The position numbers were made by a program, and so were the translations under genes. This document shows, piece by piece, positions 56,142-64,000 of a stretch of DNA of 64,000 bases. The DNA lies in assembly GCA_025358255.1 (NCBI GenBank), contig JANYKC010000054.1:1-64000 (forward strand), in the 5' to 3' direction. How positions within the stretch are numbered: the stretch's first letter is position 1; every line of letters begins with the position of its first letter. Source of the DNA: Spirochaetaceae bacterium. GTDB taxonomy: Bacteria; Spirochaetota; Spirochaetia; Treponematales; Rectinemataceae. The notes below the pieces were generated by a model. The model was not told where the DNA came from. It ran no database searches and saw nothing but the letters and a program-made list of their open reading frames with translations.

Positions 56142-57775
56142 CATTCCGTCCTTTCCCCTGGCCATTCTTGCTTCGAGTCCAGCTCCCGGACCACGTCCAG
56201 GACCGATCCGTCCCTCCATTCCACCACCGCGACGATCCGGTCACGGAACTCCGGCTCGTCGGGAATCCCGGTGATCGCGCGCGCCTTTTCCATGAGTTGT
56301 CCTATTTCGACGACGGGCAATCCCGCCCGCTTGGCGAGTTCCACGAGGTCGCCCCTTCTCGGGTTGATGGCTATCCCCCGCTCGGTGACCAGCGCGTCCA
56401 CCACTTCCCCCGGGCAGGAGACCGTGGTCACGCGCTCCCTGATGATCGGTATGCGTTTCCTGAAGGATGGGGAGGTCACGATGCAGCACGAGGCGGCGGC
56501 GGCGGCGTCCTGGTGCCCGCCGATGCCGTGGAGGAGCCACCCATCCGAGTGGGTGTTAACGTTCACGTTGAAATCCAGGTCTATCTCGGTGGCGCCGAGG
56601 ATCGAGAGATCGAGCATCGAGGCGGCGCATCCGGCGCCCTGCGGTCCGTAGGAGGTGAATGGAGTCGACTCGATGTGGCGGGGATTGTCCCTGCAGGACC
56701 GGACGGCGTCGAGGTCGAAACTCTGGAGGTCCAGGATGGAGCCGAGAAGTCCCTCTTCCAGGAGTCCCACCAGGATCCCCGTCCCGCCTCCATGGGCGAA
56801 GGAAGCCTTCACTCCGCCCGACCTCATGCGCTCCGCGAGGCTCGCCACCGCGGCAAGGGAGATGCCGCCGGCACCGGCCTGGAAGGAGAAGCCATCCCGG
56901 ATGATGCCCATCCCCTCGGCGAAACGCGCCGCCATCTCGGCGATGAGGAGCTGGGTGGGGCTCCTTGTAAGACGCGTCGTGCCTGAAGCTATCCTTGCCG
57001 GGTCCCCGATGGAGGGGACCTCAAGCACCCAGTCCACATTGCCTCCGCGGATCGACCAGGGAGAGCAGGGATAGGGAACGAGGCCGTCGGTCACGATGAC
57101 GACCTGCTCGGCACAGAGCGAATCCGGGACGGGATAGGCCAGGGGTCCACATGCCGACTTGCCATGGATGCCGTTCGCGTTCCCGAAGGGATCCGCGCAG
57201 GGAGCCGCGATCACGGCGAGGTCGATGGGCAATTCTCCCGACTCCACGGCGCGGCAGCGGCCTCCGTGGGAACGGAGGATCGAGGTTCCGCGCATCGCGC
57301 CTCGCGAGCAGGCGGCGCCGACCGCGCCGTTCATCGAGCCCTCGATCCGGGAGATCGCCCCGGATTCCACGAAGGGCACGAGTCGGTCATGGACGGGAAA
57401 GAGCGCCGTCGGGGCGATCACCAGGTCTCCATAGCCGCGGGCGATGATGCGCGAGATCGTCTCATTGATGATCGCGTCGCCATCGCGCAGGTGATGATGG
57501 AAGGAGACGGTCATCCCGTCGTAGAGGTCGAGCCGGTCGAGGAGCTCGTCCCAGGAGGAGACGAGCTTGGCGGGCGCTCCCCTGGAGGCTTGTCCCCGCA
57601 TGCGGGGGCCCAGCCCGCGAGGACCCAGCCCGCGAGGACCCGGTCCCCGAGCCCGCGCCAAGCCAGGCGAGGCGGGTGGGGCTTGAAGGGCAAAGGCGCC
57701 CGCAAAGGGCCGCATCGCCCTCTCGCCGATCCGGTCCGGGACAGGGCGCCCCAAGGAGTTCACGTTAGATGGCAT
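56141..57775 (-). CDS. citF: Citrate lyase alpha subunit (CitF) homologue
   Basis: A 544-residue CoA-transferase-type subunit. It swaps the acetyl group on the acyl carrier for citrate (or a related hydroxy acid). ATG at 57775 (MPSNVNSLGRPVPDRIGERA) gives the family-like start and overlaps the upstream gene by 11 bp. Core landmarks: GMTVSFHHHLRDGDAIINET, GRCRAVESGELPIDLAVIAA, FSFQAGAGGISLAAVASLAE, and IDLDFNVNVNTHSDGWLLHG. A proline-rich N-terminal insert with an in-frame 15-bp tandem duplication (GLGPR twice) sits at about residues 45-60. CitC, CitG and CitX, needed to make and activate the prosthetic group, are not in the window. Confidence 0.9.
   Translation of the reverse strand: MPSNVNSLGRPVPDRIGERAMRPFAGAFALQAPPASPGLARARGPGPRGLGPRGLGPRMRGQASRGAPAKLVSSWDELLDRLDLYDGMTVSFHHHLRDGDAIINETISRIIARGYGDLVIAPTALFPVHDRLVPFVESGAISRIEGSMNGAVGAACSRGAMRGTSILRSHGGRCRAVESGELPIDLAVIAAPCADPFGNANGIHGKSACGPLAYPVPDSLCAEQVVIVTDGLVPYPCSPWSIRGGNVDWVLEVPSIGDPARIASGTTRLTRSPTQLLIAEMAARFAEGMGIIRDGFSFQAGAGGISLAAVASLAERMRSGGVKASFAHGGGTGILVGLLEEGLLGSILDLQSFDLDAVRSCRDNPRHIESTPFTSYGPQGAGCAASMLDLSILGATEIDLDFNVNVNTHSDGWLLHGIGGHQDAAAAASCCIVTSPSFRKRIPIIRERVTTVSCPGEVVDALVTERGIAINPRRGDLVELAKRAGLPVVEIGQLMEKARAITGIPDEPEFRDRIVAVVEWRDGSVLDVVRELDSKQEWPGERTE
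57611..57640 (-). repeat. 15-bp tandem duplication in citF
   Basis: Two exact 15-bp units lie at 57611-57625 and 57626-57640, in frame, encoding GLGPR twice in the Pro/Gly-rich N-terminal insert. It is the second short in-frame duplication of this kind in the window. Confidence 0.85.
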
Positions 57776-58988
57776 CGCGGGCCCCCTTCCTTCCGGACTT
57801 CTCCTCGAGGACGCCGGCGAGGACAAGGACTCGACGCGCCCTCTCGGCCACGGGCGCGTCGATCATGGCTCCGTCGAGCGAAGCGACGCCCCTGCCCTCC
57901 GCCACCGCCGCGGCCAGGCTTTCCAGCACCCGCCTGGCACCGGCCACCTCCTGTGCCGAAGGCGAGAAGACGCGATGGACGATTCCGATCTGCGAGGGAT
58001 GGATGAGGCCCTTCCCGGAGAAGCCAAGGGACCTGGCTCGCCGCGCCGAGGCTTCGAGCCCGACCAGGTCATCGACGTCCGAGAAGACCGTATCCTGGGC
58101 CTCGATGCCCGCCGCCCTGGCCGCGAGGACGATGAGGCTGCGCGCCACCTGGATCTCCTCCTCGGCCGGCCCCCGGGCAACCCGGATATCGCGGCGATAG
58201 TCCTCGCCTCCGAAACAGAGGGAGACGTTGCGCGCGGATGCCGACGCGATGTCCGCGGCGTTGGCGACCCCCTTTGCCGTCTCCACGATGGGCATGAAGA
58301 GGATCGACCCCGCCCTCATGCCCGCGGAGGATTCAAGGCGCAGGACTTCACGGTCCCAAGCCTCGATGTCGGAGGAGGACTCGCACTTGGGGAGGACGAT
58401 GCAGTGGGGACGCGCGCCCACGATCTCCGCAAGGTCGTCCATCGCGAACGGCGAAGACAGCGAATTCACGCGGACGGCGATTTCCGAGCCGCCGAAAAAA
58501 TCGCTGAAGCCCTCAAGGAGCCTCCGCACCAGGATGCGCGCTTCCGCCTTGCGGTCCTCCGCCACCGAGTCCTCGAGATCGAGGAGGATGCAATCCGCGC
58601 CGAAAAGGCCGGCGTTGATCGGGAGTTCGCCCTGGTTCCCGGGAAGGTAGAGCCTGCTTCGCCGTGGGCGGTCACGGGAGGCTTCGGCGCGCGCTGGAGG
58701 CGATCCCTTTCCATGGGCATCAATGGGCGCGGCGCGGACCAGGCCGGCGGCCCTGAGGGCGGCCTCTACGCGTGAGGCGACCACGTAGTCGAGGGCGCCG
58801 TCATCCTCGATGGAGAGTCTCCCAGTCGCGCCGAAGGCTTCGGCTTCCTTTCGCGCCGCGGCTTCGATCGCCCGCCCAAAGAGCGAGGCGACGGAGGACT
58901 TCACATGGAGCTCGAGCCTTGGGCCCCCCGCTTCGAAAGCCACGAGGCAATCGGACTTGCCCTTGGTCCCGGCGAGGAAAACGCTCAC
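57765..58988 (-). CDS. CitD-CitE fusion: citrate lyase acyl carrier protein plus beta subunit
   Basis: A 407-residue fusion. Residues about 1-85 are a complete CitD: AGTKGKSDCLVAFEAG, with Ser12 at the prosthetic-group site, HVKSSVASLFGRAIEAA and IEDDGALDYVVASRVEAAL. After a short Arg/Pro linker, residues about 110-400 are CitE of the HpcH/HpaI TIM-barrel type: RRSRLYLPGNQGELPINAG, LLDLEDSVAEDRK, ILFMPIVETAKGVANA, CFGGEDYRRDIR and FSGKGLIHPSQI. CitE splits the acyl-carrier-bound citryl group into acetyl and oxaloacetate. Usually citD and citE are separate genes. GTG at 58988 follows GGAGG and overlaps the upstream stop as GTGA. Confidence 0.9.
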   Translation of the reverse strand: MSVFLAGTKGKSDCLVAFEAGGPRLELHVKSSVASLFGRAIEAAARKEAEAFGATGRLSIEDDGALDYVVASRVEAALRAAGLVRAAPIDAHGKGSPPARAEASRDRPRRSRLYLPGNQGELPINAGLFGADCILLDLEDSVAEDRKAEARILVRRLLEGFSDFFGGSEIAVRVNSLSSPFAMDDLAEIVGARPHCIVLPKCESSSDIEAWDREVLRLESSAGMRAGSILFMPIVETAKGVANAADIASASARNVSLCFGGEDYRRDIRVARGPAEEEIQVARSLIVLAARAAGIEAQDTVFSDVDDLVGLEASARRARSLGFSGKGLIHPSQIGIVHRVFSPSAQEVAGARRVLESLAAAVAEGRGVASLDGAMIDAPVAERARRVLVLAGVLEEKSGRKGARDAI

Positions 58989-61105
58989 AGCTCCTCCACC
59001 CTGAAAGGACCGTAGAGGGCCCGCGCCGCCTCGACACAACCGCAGCCGATCATGCCCGACCGGTGCGTGCCGTCCACCGTCTCAAGGAGGGCCTTTCCGT
59101 CCACGGAGAGCGACAGCCGATCGCCCACGGCCTCGAGGCAAAGCTCGTAGTCCTTGCCGAGGGCCCAGGCAAAGCCGGCAGTGGCAAGGCGCGTGAAGCC
59201 AAAGTCGTTCTTCAGGATGGACAGCCTGCCCGCCCCGTCGAATCCGGCGAAGTAGCCGCGCATCGCCCCGCCGCAGCGGGCCGCCACCAGGTGGCTTCCG
59301 CCGGCAAGCGGCGTGACCTGGGCGACGACCCTCTGGTCGCCCACGCCATGGCCGCCCGAATAGGAGGCGCAAGCCTCGTGGCTCATGAGCCGCATCCTCC
59401 CTTCCTCGATGGTCCAGGAGCCATGGTCATGGGCAAAGGGAGTGACGCAACCGAACTCGATCGACTGGGCCGCGATGTCGATCGCATAACGCGCTTTCCC
59501 GCCGATCTGGAAGCGGTCGACGATGAGGCGACCGGAATCCCGCTTTTTCGCGCCGGAGAAACCGGTGATGCGCAGCCCCACCTCGTCGATCTGGGATCCC
59601 CCGACCTCGGGCAGGGTGAACTCGACCTGGTAGTCCTTGCCTGGCTCGGGGAACATGAGGACGGAAGCAGGCAGGATGGCGCCGTTCGAAGCCACCCGGA
59701 CATAGCCCTCGACGCCCAGGCGCTCGCCTTCCCAACGCTCCATCCTGAAGTCGATCCTGGCTTTCTGGCCGGGGCGGGCCGTCGGCGCGAAGGTGGGGCT
59801 GTAGCGCTCATCGTCGAAATCGGAGCGCTTGTAGCAAGGCTTGTAGAAGAGCCGGCCGGTGGCCTCCCGCAAGAGCCGCTCAAAGCGGAACTCGAGGGCA
59901 TTGCCTCCATCCCTTCCCAGGCCCGCCCGATGCTCCACGGAAAAGGCCACCGGATCGGAGACCCTGAGGTTGTGCGTGGAACCGGGGAGGGCAAAGTCGA
60001 AAAAGAGGCCCCTCTCGCCGTCGCCCGCGGCGAGGGCCGCGGTGATCGCCTCCGGTACAGCCTCCCGGGCGAGCCGGTAGCCGATAGAGGCGAGGAGGCG
60101 GGAGAAGGTCGGGATGTCGAGGATATTGAGGCTTCCCGAGATTCCGGAGAGGACGATGCCGTCGTTGATGGGCGCGCGGTAGTGCGCGGGAATGGCGGAC
60201 AGGCCATAGAGGACCCCCGCAATCGTCCCCACGTTCCCCGCGTTGCAGTCGGTGTCCCAGCCGCACATCGTCGCGATCTCCACCGTCCGGGAAAAGTCGC
60301 CTTCGCCGTAAAGTAGCGCCAGGACGCAGACTCCGGCGTTCGGGATCACATGGCAGAGGCCCGGGTACCTGTCGTAGCCCCATTGCGCGATGAGATGCCC
60401 CTGGCAGGCGCGCCAGTCGCCGGGCTGGGCGGCATGGAAACGGATGACGTCCCTGGCCACCCTCACGTAGGTCGAGGCAGGAGGCAAGCGGGCAAGGCCG
60501 GCCTCCACAACAGCGGCCGCGTTTTTTTCCACGAATGCCGCCGCGATGCAGGCCGCGACAAAGCGGGCGCCGGCCAGCCCTTCCCCGTCATGGGAGACGC
60601 TGGCGGCGGTGGCCGCATAGTCCGCGGCCTCGTCCGGGCGCCTCGGCCACACGAGGCCCCAGGTGTCCACGAAGATCTGTCCGCCGATCTGCTCCGCCAC
60701 GGTCGCGCCATTGCGCGCGATCGAGCCGGATTCCGGCGCATGGATGCCGGACTTCATGTTGAGATAGGCCGTATGCTCGGTGCTCCGGCCGTAGCCGCCC
60801 CACCAGAACATGCCTATGCCCTCGCGGGCGTAGTCGAGCCAGGCGCGCTCCACGTCGATCGCCTCAAGGCCCCGGGCGTTGTCTCCCTCGATGAGGGGAC
60901 GGATGAAATAGACAGGGCCATTCGCGTCGTCGTCAGCGGCGAAATTGCGGTAGGGCTTCAGGTAGCCCCGGACGTCGCCGTAGATATCCCTGATCCGCTC
61001 GTAGGTCCAAATGGCCGGCTCGACCGGCGCTCCGAGCCTGATGCCGACATTCTTGCCGATGAAGCCGGCATAGAGCCGCTCGAGGTAGTCACTCTGGATG
61101 GGCAT
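58985..61105 (-). CDS. DraG-fold hydrolase fused to C-terminal beta-sandwich
   Basis: A 706-residue protein without a signal peptide. ATG at 61105 follows AGGGAG; codons upstream in this frame lie opposite or within the binding-protein gene and are not used. About 1-400 is an ADP-ribosylglycohydrolase-like domain: RLYAGFIGKNVGIRLGAPVE, an Asp cluster in NFAADDDANGP, and MCGWDTDCNAGNVGTIAG with the second metal-binding pair. The usual TDDT motif is not conserved; STEHTAYLN stands nearby instead. About 400-706 is beta-rich (FPEPGKDYQVEFTLPEVGGS, YFAGFDGAGRLSILKNDFGF, YELCLEAVGDRLSLSVDGKA), like LamG/concanavalin sugar-binding sandwiches. Probably a glycoside hydrolase on an imported substrate. 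Confidence 0.85.
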   Translation of the reverse strand: MPIQSDYLERLYAGFIGKNVGIRLGAPVEPAIWTYERIRDIYGDVRGYLKPYRNFAADDDANGPVYFIRPLIEGDNARGLEAIDVERAWLDYAREGIGMFWWGGYGRSTEHTAYLNMKSGIHAPESGSIARNGATVAEQIGGQIFVDTWGLVWPRRPDEAADYAATAASVSHDGEGLAGARFVAACIAAAFVEKNAAAVVEAGLARLPPASTYVRVARDVIRFHAAQPGDWRACQGHLIAQWGYDRYPGLCHVIPNAGVCVLALLYGEGDFSRTVEIATMCGWDTDCNAGNVGTIAGVLYGLSAIPAHYRAPINDGIVLSGISGSLNILDIPTFSRLLASIGYRLAREAVPEAITAALAAGDGERGLFFDFALPGSTHNLRVSDPVAFSVEHRAGLGRDGGNALEFRFERLLREATGRLFYKPCYKRSDFDDERYSPTFAPTARPGQKARIDFRMERWEGERLGVEGYVRVASNGAILPASVLMFPEPGKDYQVEFTLPEVGGSQIDEVGLRITGFSGAKKRDSGRLIVDRFQIGGKARYAIDIAAQSIEFGCVTPFAHDHGSWTIEEGRMRLMSHEACASYSGGHGVGDQRVVAQVTPLAGGSHLVAARCGGAMRGYFAGFDGAGRLSILKNDFGFTRLATAGFAWALGKDYELCLEAVGDRLSLSVDGKALLETVDGTHRSGMIGCGCVEAARALYGPFRVEEL

Positions 61106-61148
61106 GGACTCTCCCTGGATGGAAATGGATCCGCCGGGCAAGGAAAGG

Positions 61149-61183
61149 CAACCGTGGGGCACGGAATGCGCCCCCCACGGTTG
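61149..61183 (-). other. GC-rich hairpin behind SBP gene
   Basis: An 11-bp perfect stem (CAACCGTGGGG with its complement) with a 13-nt loop lies just after the binding-protein stop and before the DraG-fold gene on the minus strand. No T-run follows. It occupies the same place relative to the SBP gene as the hairpins at 8596 and 48880. Confidence 0.7.
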
Positions 61184-61197
61184 GCACGATCCTTGTG

Positions 61198-62623
61198 CTA
61201 CTTCAAGACCGTATTCGCGTACTTGGTCACCTCGACGCCGCCCGCCTTGTTCCACTTGTCGACGAACTCGTCGAAGGCGGATATCGGCTTCTTGCCGGTC
61301 ACGATGTCGGCGACGTATTCCTTGTAGAGGTTGGTCATCGCGTCCCAATTGGTAACGTATTGCTCGGGGATGAGGAAGGTCTTGTCCGGAAGCATGTACT
61401 TCTTGGCCATGGCCCCGGCCTCGACGGCGGAGGGGTTCATGATGGGGCGGGACAGGGGCTTGTCGGGCTTGAACCCGTTGAGGGAGTCGCCGAACCAGCC
61501 GATGGGCCACTCGGGATACTTGTCGGTGAGGACATACTGCTTGCCGTCATCGATGGAATGCACGCCGGGGATGCCGAGCTTGGCGAGCTTGAGGCCTGCC
61601 GGGCTCCACATGAAATCGAGGATGGCGAAGGCCTGGGCCTTGACCTTGGAGGTCGAGGAGATGGCGAAGCCGCGCGGCTCCTTGGTCACGTCCACGAAGG
61701 GCGTAAGCCCCTGGGCCTTGCCCTTGGCGGGAGGCAGGGGGACGAGGTCGGTGTTCTGGGCCTTGAGCATCTTGTTCACGTAGACATCGATGCTGCCGGG
61801 GGCCACGCCAGGGACGACGCCTGCCTTGCCCTCGTAGAAGACCTGTTCCTTGGAATCCCACTTCTTGGTGAGGTATTCAGGATCGAGGAGGCCTTCCTTG
61901 AACAGCTTGGCGTAGAACTCGAGCTTGGCCTTTTCGGAGGCCTGGACGCGGGAATAGCCCCACTGGCCGTCGGCGCCCTTGATCCAGGTCGAGGTGTTGC
62001 CGAAGGCGGCGTCGAAGATGGCGTCGAGCTCCTCGACGCCGTTCGTGGCGCCGGTGACGCTGATGCCGAACTTCGCCTTTCTTGGCGACGAGGTCCTTGA
62101 AGAGGGCATACCAGGTATCGACGGTCGGGTTGGCCTGGACAGCCTTGGCCGAGGGGAGGGAATCAAACCAGTCCTTCCTCATGACGGGAACGCGGACGCG
62201 GGGCGGGGCCAGCCATACGAGGTAGGGATAGCTCTCGAGGCGCGTGACGCTGTGGGGATCCATGAGGGCCTTCAGGTACTTGGACTTCGCCACATAGGGA
62301 CGGAGGTCCTCGAGCACACCCTGGGTCGAGAGCTTGTCGTCGCCGCCCTGGAAATAGATGAGGTCGGGGATGTCTCCCGACATCACCATTAGGCCGATCT
62401 TCTCGGCATAGTTGCCGGCCGGGGTCTTGAGGACCTCTATGCTTACCGGCGTGCCGGCGGCGGCCATGCCCTTCTCGACGAGCGCGATGAAGGCAGCTAC
62501 ATTCGGGTCCGAATCGAAGTCCTTCATCAGGAACCGCACCTTGGTCTGGGCAGCGACGCTGGCCAGGGTGCACAGGATGAACAGCAGCGACATTGTCGCG
62601 ATCGCGATTCTCCGCATCTTCAC
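61198..62623 (-). pseudogene. Lpl-type ABC transporter substrate-binding protein with one-base frameshift
   Basis: GTG at 62623 follows GAGGAGG; the Sec signal reads ATMSLLFILCTLASVAAQ. The first frame encodes KVRFLMKDFDSDPNVAAFIA and GDIPDLIYFQGGDDKLS and runs to YALFKDLVAKK. The family-like sequence then continues one base over as KAKFGISVTGATNGVEELDA, through LTDKYPEWPIGWFGDSLNGF to the end at 61198. Dropping one base of the TTT at 62078-62080 (AAA in the message) restores a single frame of about 474 residues. Either a real inactivation, a sequencing error or +1 recoding. The product would serve the LplB/LplC-type permeases encoded just upstream. Confidence 0.85.
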
Positions 62624-62637
62624 GGTGAGCCTCCTCA

Positions 62638-63537
62638 CTATTCTTTGACTCCACCCTCCATGACCCCGCGAGTGTAGTACTTCAGGATCAGGGGATAGAG
62701 CATGAGCACTGGGATGATGGATACGATGATGGTGCCCGCCCTGAGGGCGGCATAGCTCAGGCGCGCGGCTTCATCGTAGCTATACAGGGTGCCGGCCCCG
62801 ACGAGGGCGGCGGTGTCGTCCAGGACGACGAACTGCCTGAGGATGAGCTGGAGGGGGTACTTCACGGGATCGTTCAGGTAGATGCTCGCGCGGAAATACT
62901 CGTTCCAGTGCATGACGCCGTAGAAGAGGCCCAGGGTGGCCAGGGCCGACTTGGACAAAGGGAGCATGATGCGGCTCAGGATCGTCCAGTGGCCGGCACC
63001 GTCCACGCGGGCGGCCTCGATGAAGGACTGGGGCACCTCCTCGAAGAAGCGCATGAGGAGGATCAGGTAATAGACGTTGACCGACTTGTAGAGGATGACG
63101 GCCCACATGCTGTTCATGAGGCCGACTTTCTTGACCACGAGGTATTCGGGGACTATGCCCGGCTCGAACACCATGATCACGATCACGAGGAGCATGAGGA
63201 CGCGCTTCAGGGGCAGGTTCGGCCTCGTGAGCGCGTAGGCCGCCATGGAGGTGGCCACGAGGTTGATGAGGGTGCCGGCCACGGTGATGAAGACCGAGTT
63301 GAGGATGCTCTTCATGAAGAAGGGGTTGGCGGCGAGGACCTTGTAGACGATGAGGGAAAAGCCCTTCGGGAACACATCGAGGCCTGAGAGCTCGGAGACC
63401 CGCCTGGGGTCGGTGAGGGAGAGGGCCAGGAGGTTGAGGACAGGGACGAGGATGATGGCCGCGACGGCGAGGAGGAAGATGCCGATGCAGGTCCGGAACA
63501 CCCGGTCGGCGAAGGGGGACTTCACCTTGTTGCCCAT
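62638..63537 (-). CDS. LplC/YtcP-type sugar ABC transporter permease
   Basis: A 299-residue inner-membrane permease. ATG at 63537 overlaps the upstream permease stop as ATGA. It reads as the LplC/YtcP type: FRTCIGIFLLAVAAIILVP, LNLLALSLTDPRRVSELSGL, docking loop EAARVDGAGHWTILSRIMLP and the C-terminus YPLILKYYTRGVMEGGVKE. Known relatives import oligosaccharides such as polygalacturonate fragments; the substrate here is unknown. It is 14 bp upstream of the binding-protein start. Confidence 0.92.
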   Translation of the reverse strand: MGNKVKSPFADRVFRTCIGIFLLAVAAIILVPVLNLLALSLTDPRRVSELSGLDVFPKGFSLIVYKVLAANPFFMKSILNSVFITVAGTLINLVATSMAAYALTRPNLPLKRVLMLLVIVIMVFEPGIVPEYLVVKKVGLMNSMWAVILYKSVNVYYLILLMRFFEEVPQSFIEAARVDGAGHWTILSRIMLPLSKSALATLGLFYGVMHWNEYFRASIYLNDPVKYPLQLILRQFVVLDDTAALVGAGTLYSYDEAARLSYAALRAGTIIVSIIPVLMLYPLILKYYTRGVMEGGVKE

Positions 63538-64000
63538 CACCAGAGCCCCTTTCCCGTCGTGCGCTTGGCCATCACGTGGGTGGACAGGATGAGGACGAGG
63601 CCGATGGCGCCCTTGAAGAGGCTCGCCGCCGTCGAGAAGGAGTACTGCATGTTGACTAGGCCGATGCGGTACACGTAGGTGTCGAGGATGTCGATGACGC
63701 TGATGACCGAGTCGTTCATCATGTTGAAGACCTGGTCGAAACCTGCATTCATGAAGAAGCCGAGGTTGAGGATGAAGACGGTCACCATGGTCGGGACCAG
63801 CTCGGGCAGGGTGATGAAACGCATCTTCTGGAGGGCGGAGGCGCCGTCCATGTCGGCCGACTCGTAGAGGCTGGGGCTGATCCGCATGAGGGCAGCCAGG
63901 TAGATGATGGAGTCCCAGCCGAGGCTCCTCCAGGTCTCGGATGCGAAGAGGACCCACCTGATGTGGGACTTGCTCGTCATGAAGTCCAGGGGCGGCAAGC
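63537..64000 (-). CDS. LplB-type sugar ABC transporter permease, partial (runs off right edge)
   Basis: The C-terminal 154 residues or so of a permease; the frame is open to the end of the window. The docking loop is ESADMDGASALQKMRFITLP. The FFMNAGFDQVFNMMNDSV stretch and the following YRIGLVNMQYSFSTAASLF are characteristic of LplB/YteP proteins. It is the partner of the LplC-type permease and is translationally coupled to it. The operon promoter lies beyond the right edge. Confidence 0.88.
   Translation of the reverse strand, partial: LPPLDFMTSKSHIRWVLFASETWRSLGWDSIIYLAALMRISPSLYESADMDGASALQKMRFITLPELVPTMVTVFILNLGFFMNAGFDQVFNMMNDSVISVIDILDTYVYRIGLVNMQYSFSTAASLFKGAIGLVLILSTHVMAKRTTGKGLW

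Noticed and set aside
61106..61510. N-terminal extension of the DraG-fold hydrolase frame
   Set aside because: It lies antisense-phase over the SBP 3' end, gives Arg/Gln-rich nonsense, and the ATG at 61105 has a proper ribosome site.
1..64000. tRNA, rRNA, CRISPR array, prophage or plasmid origin
   Set aside because: No cloverleaf, rRNA-like stretch, repeat-spacer array, phage structural gene set or replication gene was recognised by eye.

Overview
This 64 kb window is GC-rich chromosomal DNA from a diderm bacterium, most likely a spirochaete (inference). The clues are Cys lipoboxes of the loose spirochaetal kind, an outer-membrane-barrel C-terminus ending in Phe, a TatT-like helical-repeat protein, PAS/HisKA_2 kinases, a 7TM SpoIIE-type phosphatase, many SBP-dependent sugar importers without their own ATPase, and GPH symporters. 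No rRNA, tRNA or CRISPR was seen.

Layout. (1) 1-2.7 kb: a mobile patch, with the 3' part of an IS256-family element, then overlapping Nmad2 and Nmad3 genes (nucleotide-modification associated domains), which appear to have truncated a periplasmic-binding-type sensor gene at 2.7-2.94 kb. (2) 3.1-7.0 kb: a small XRE regulator, a 7TM SpoIIE/RsbU-type phosphatase and a GPH sugar symporter. (3) 7.2-10.8 kb: a ugpBAE-like ABC importer plus a DUF4359-like small protein. (4) 10.9-34.3 kb: two giant surface proteins of about 2340 and 4989 residues, both built of Ig-like modules with the same three-module grammar, flanking an orphan sugar-binding protein. The first ends in a predicted outer-membrane barrel; the second starts as a lipoprotein and ends in propeller-like repeats. 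(5) 34.5-40.9 kb: ubiD-ubiA-ubiX followed by a complete NMT1/Ssu-type ABC importer and a TatT-like protein, suggesting uptake of an aromatic acid for prenylation and decarboxylation. (6) 41.1-43.9 kb: a PAS histidine kinase and a stand-alone receiver. (7) 43.9-54.1 kb: a glycoside locus (GH20, GH1, two permeases, SBP, ROK repressor and a divergent GH2 beta-mannosidase) with a readable operator and overlapping divergent promoters. (8) 54.4-54.9 kb: an Hsp20 gene behind a textbook sigma-54 promoter. (9) 55.2-64 kb: an operon running off the right edge, with LplB/LplC-type permeases, a frameshifted SBP, a DraG-fold hydrolase with a beta-sandwich tail, a CitD-CitE fusion, CitF and a second DraG-fold hydrolase.

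The most unusual parts are the CitDE/CitF plus double ADP-ribosylglycohydrolase operon, the ubiDAX-importer operon, the two giant proteins with a regular DDDG super-repeat, the Nmad2-Nmad3 pair, and GC-rich hairpins directly behind each SBP gene that belongs to a transporter operon. Gene starts were set from Shine-Dalgarno spacing and overlaps wherever possible. Promoter calls are by eye.
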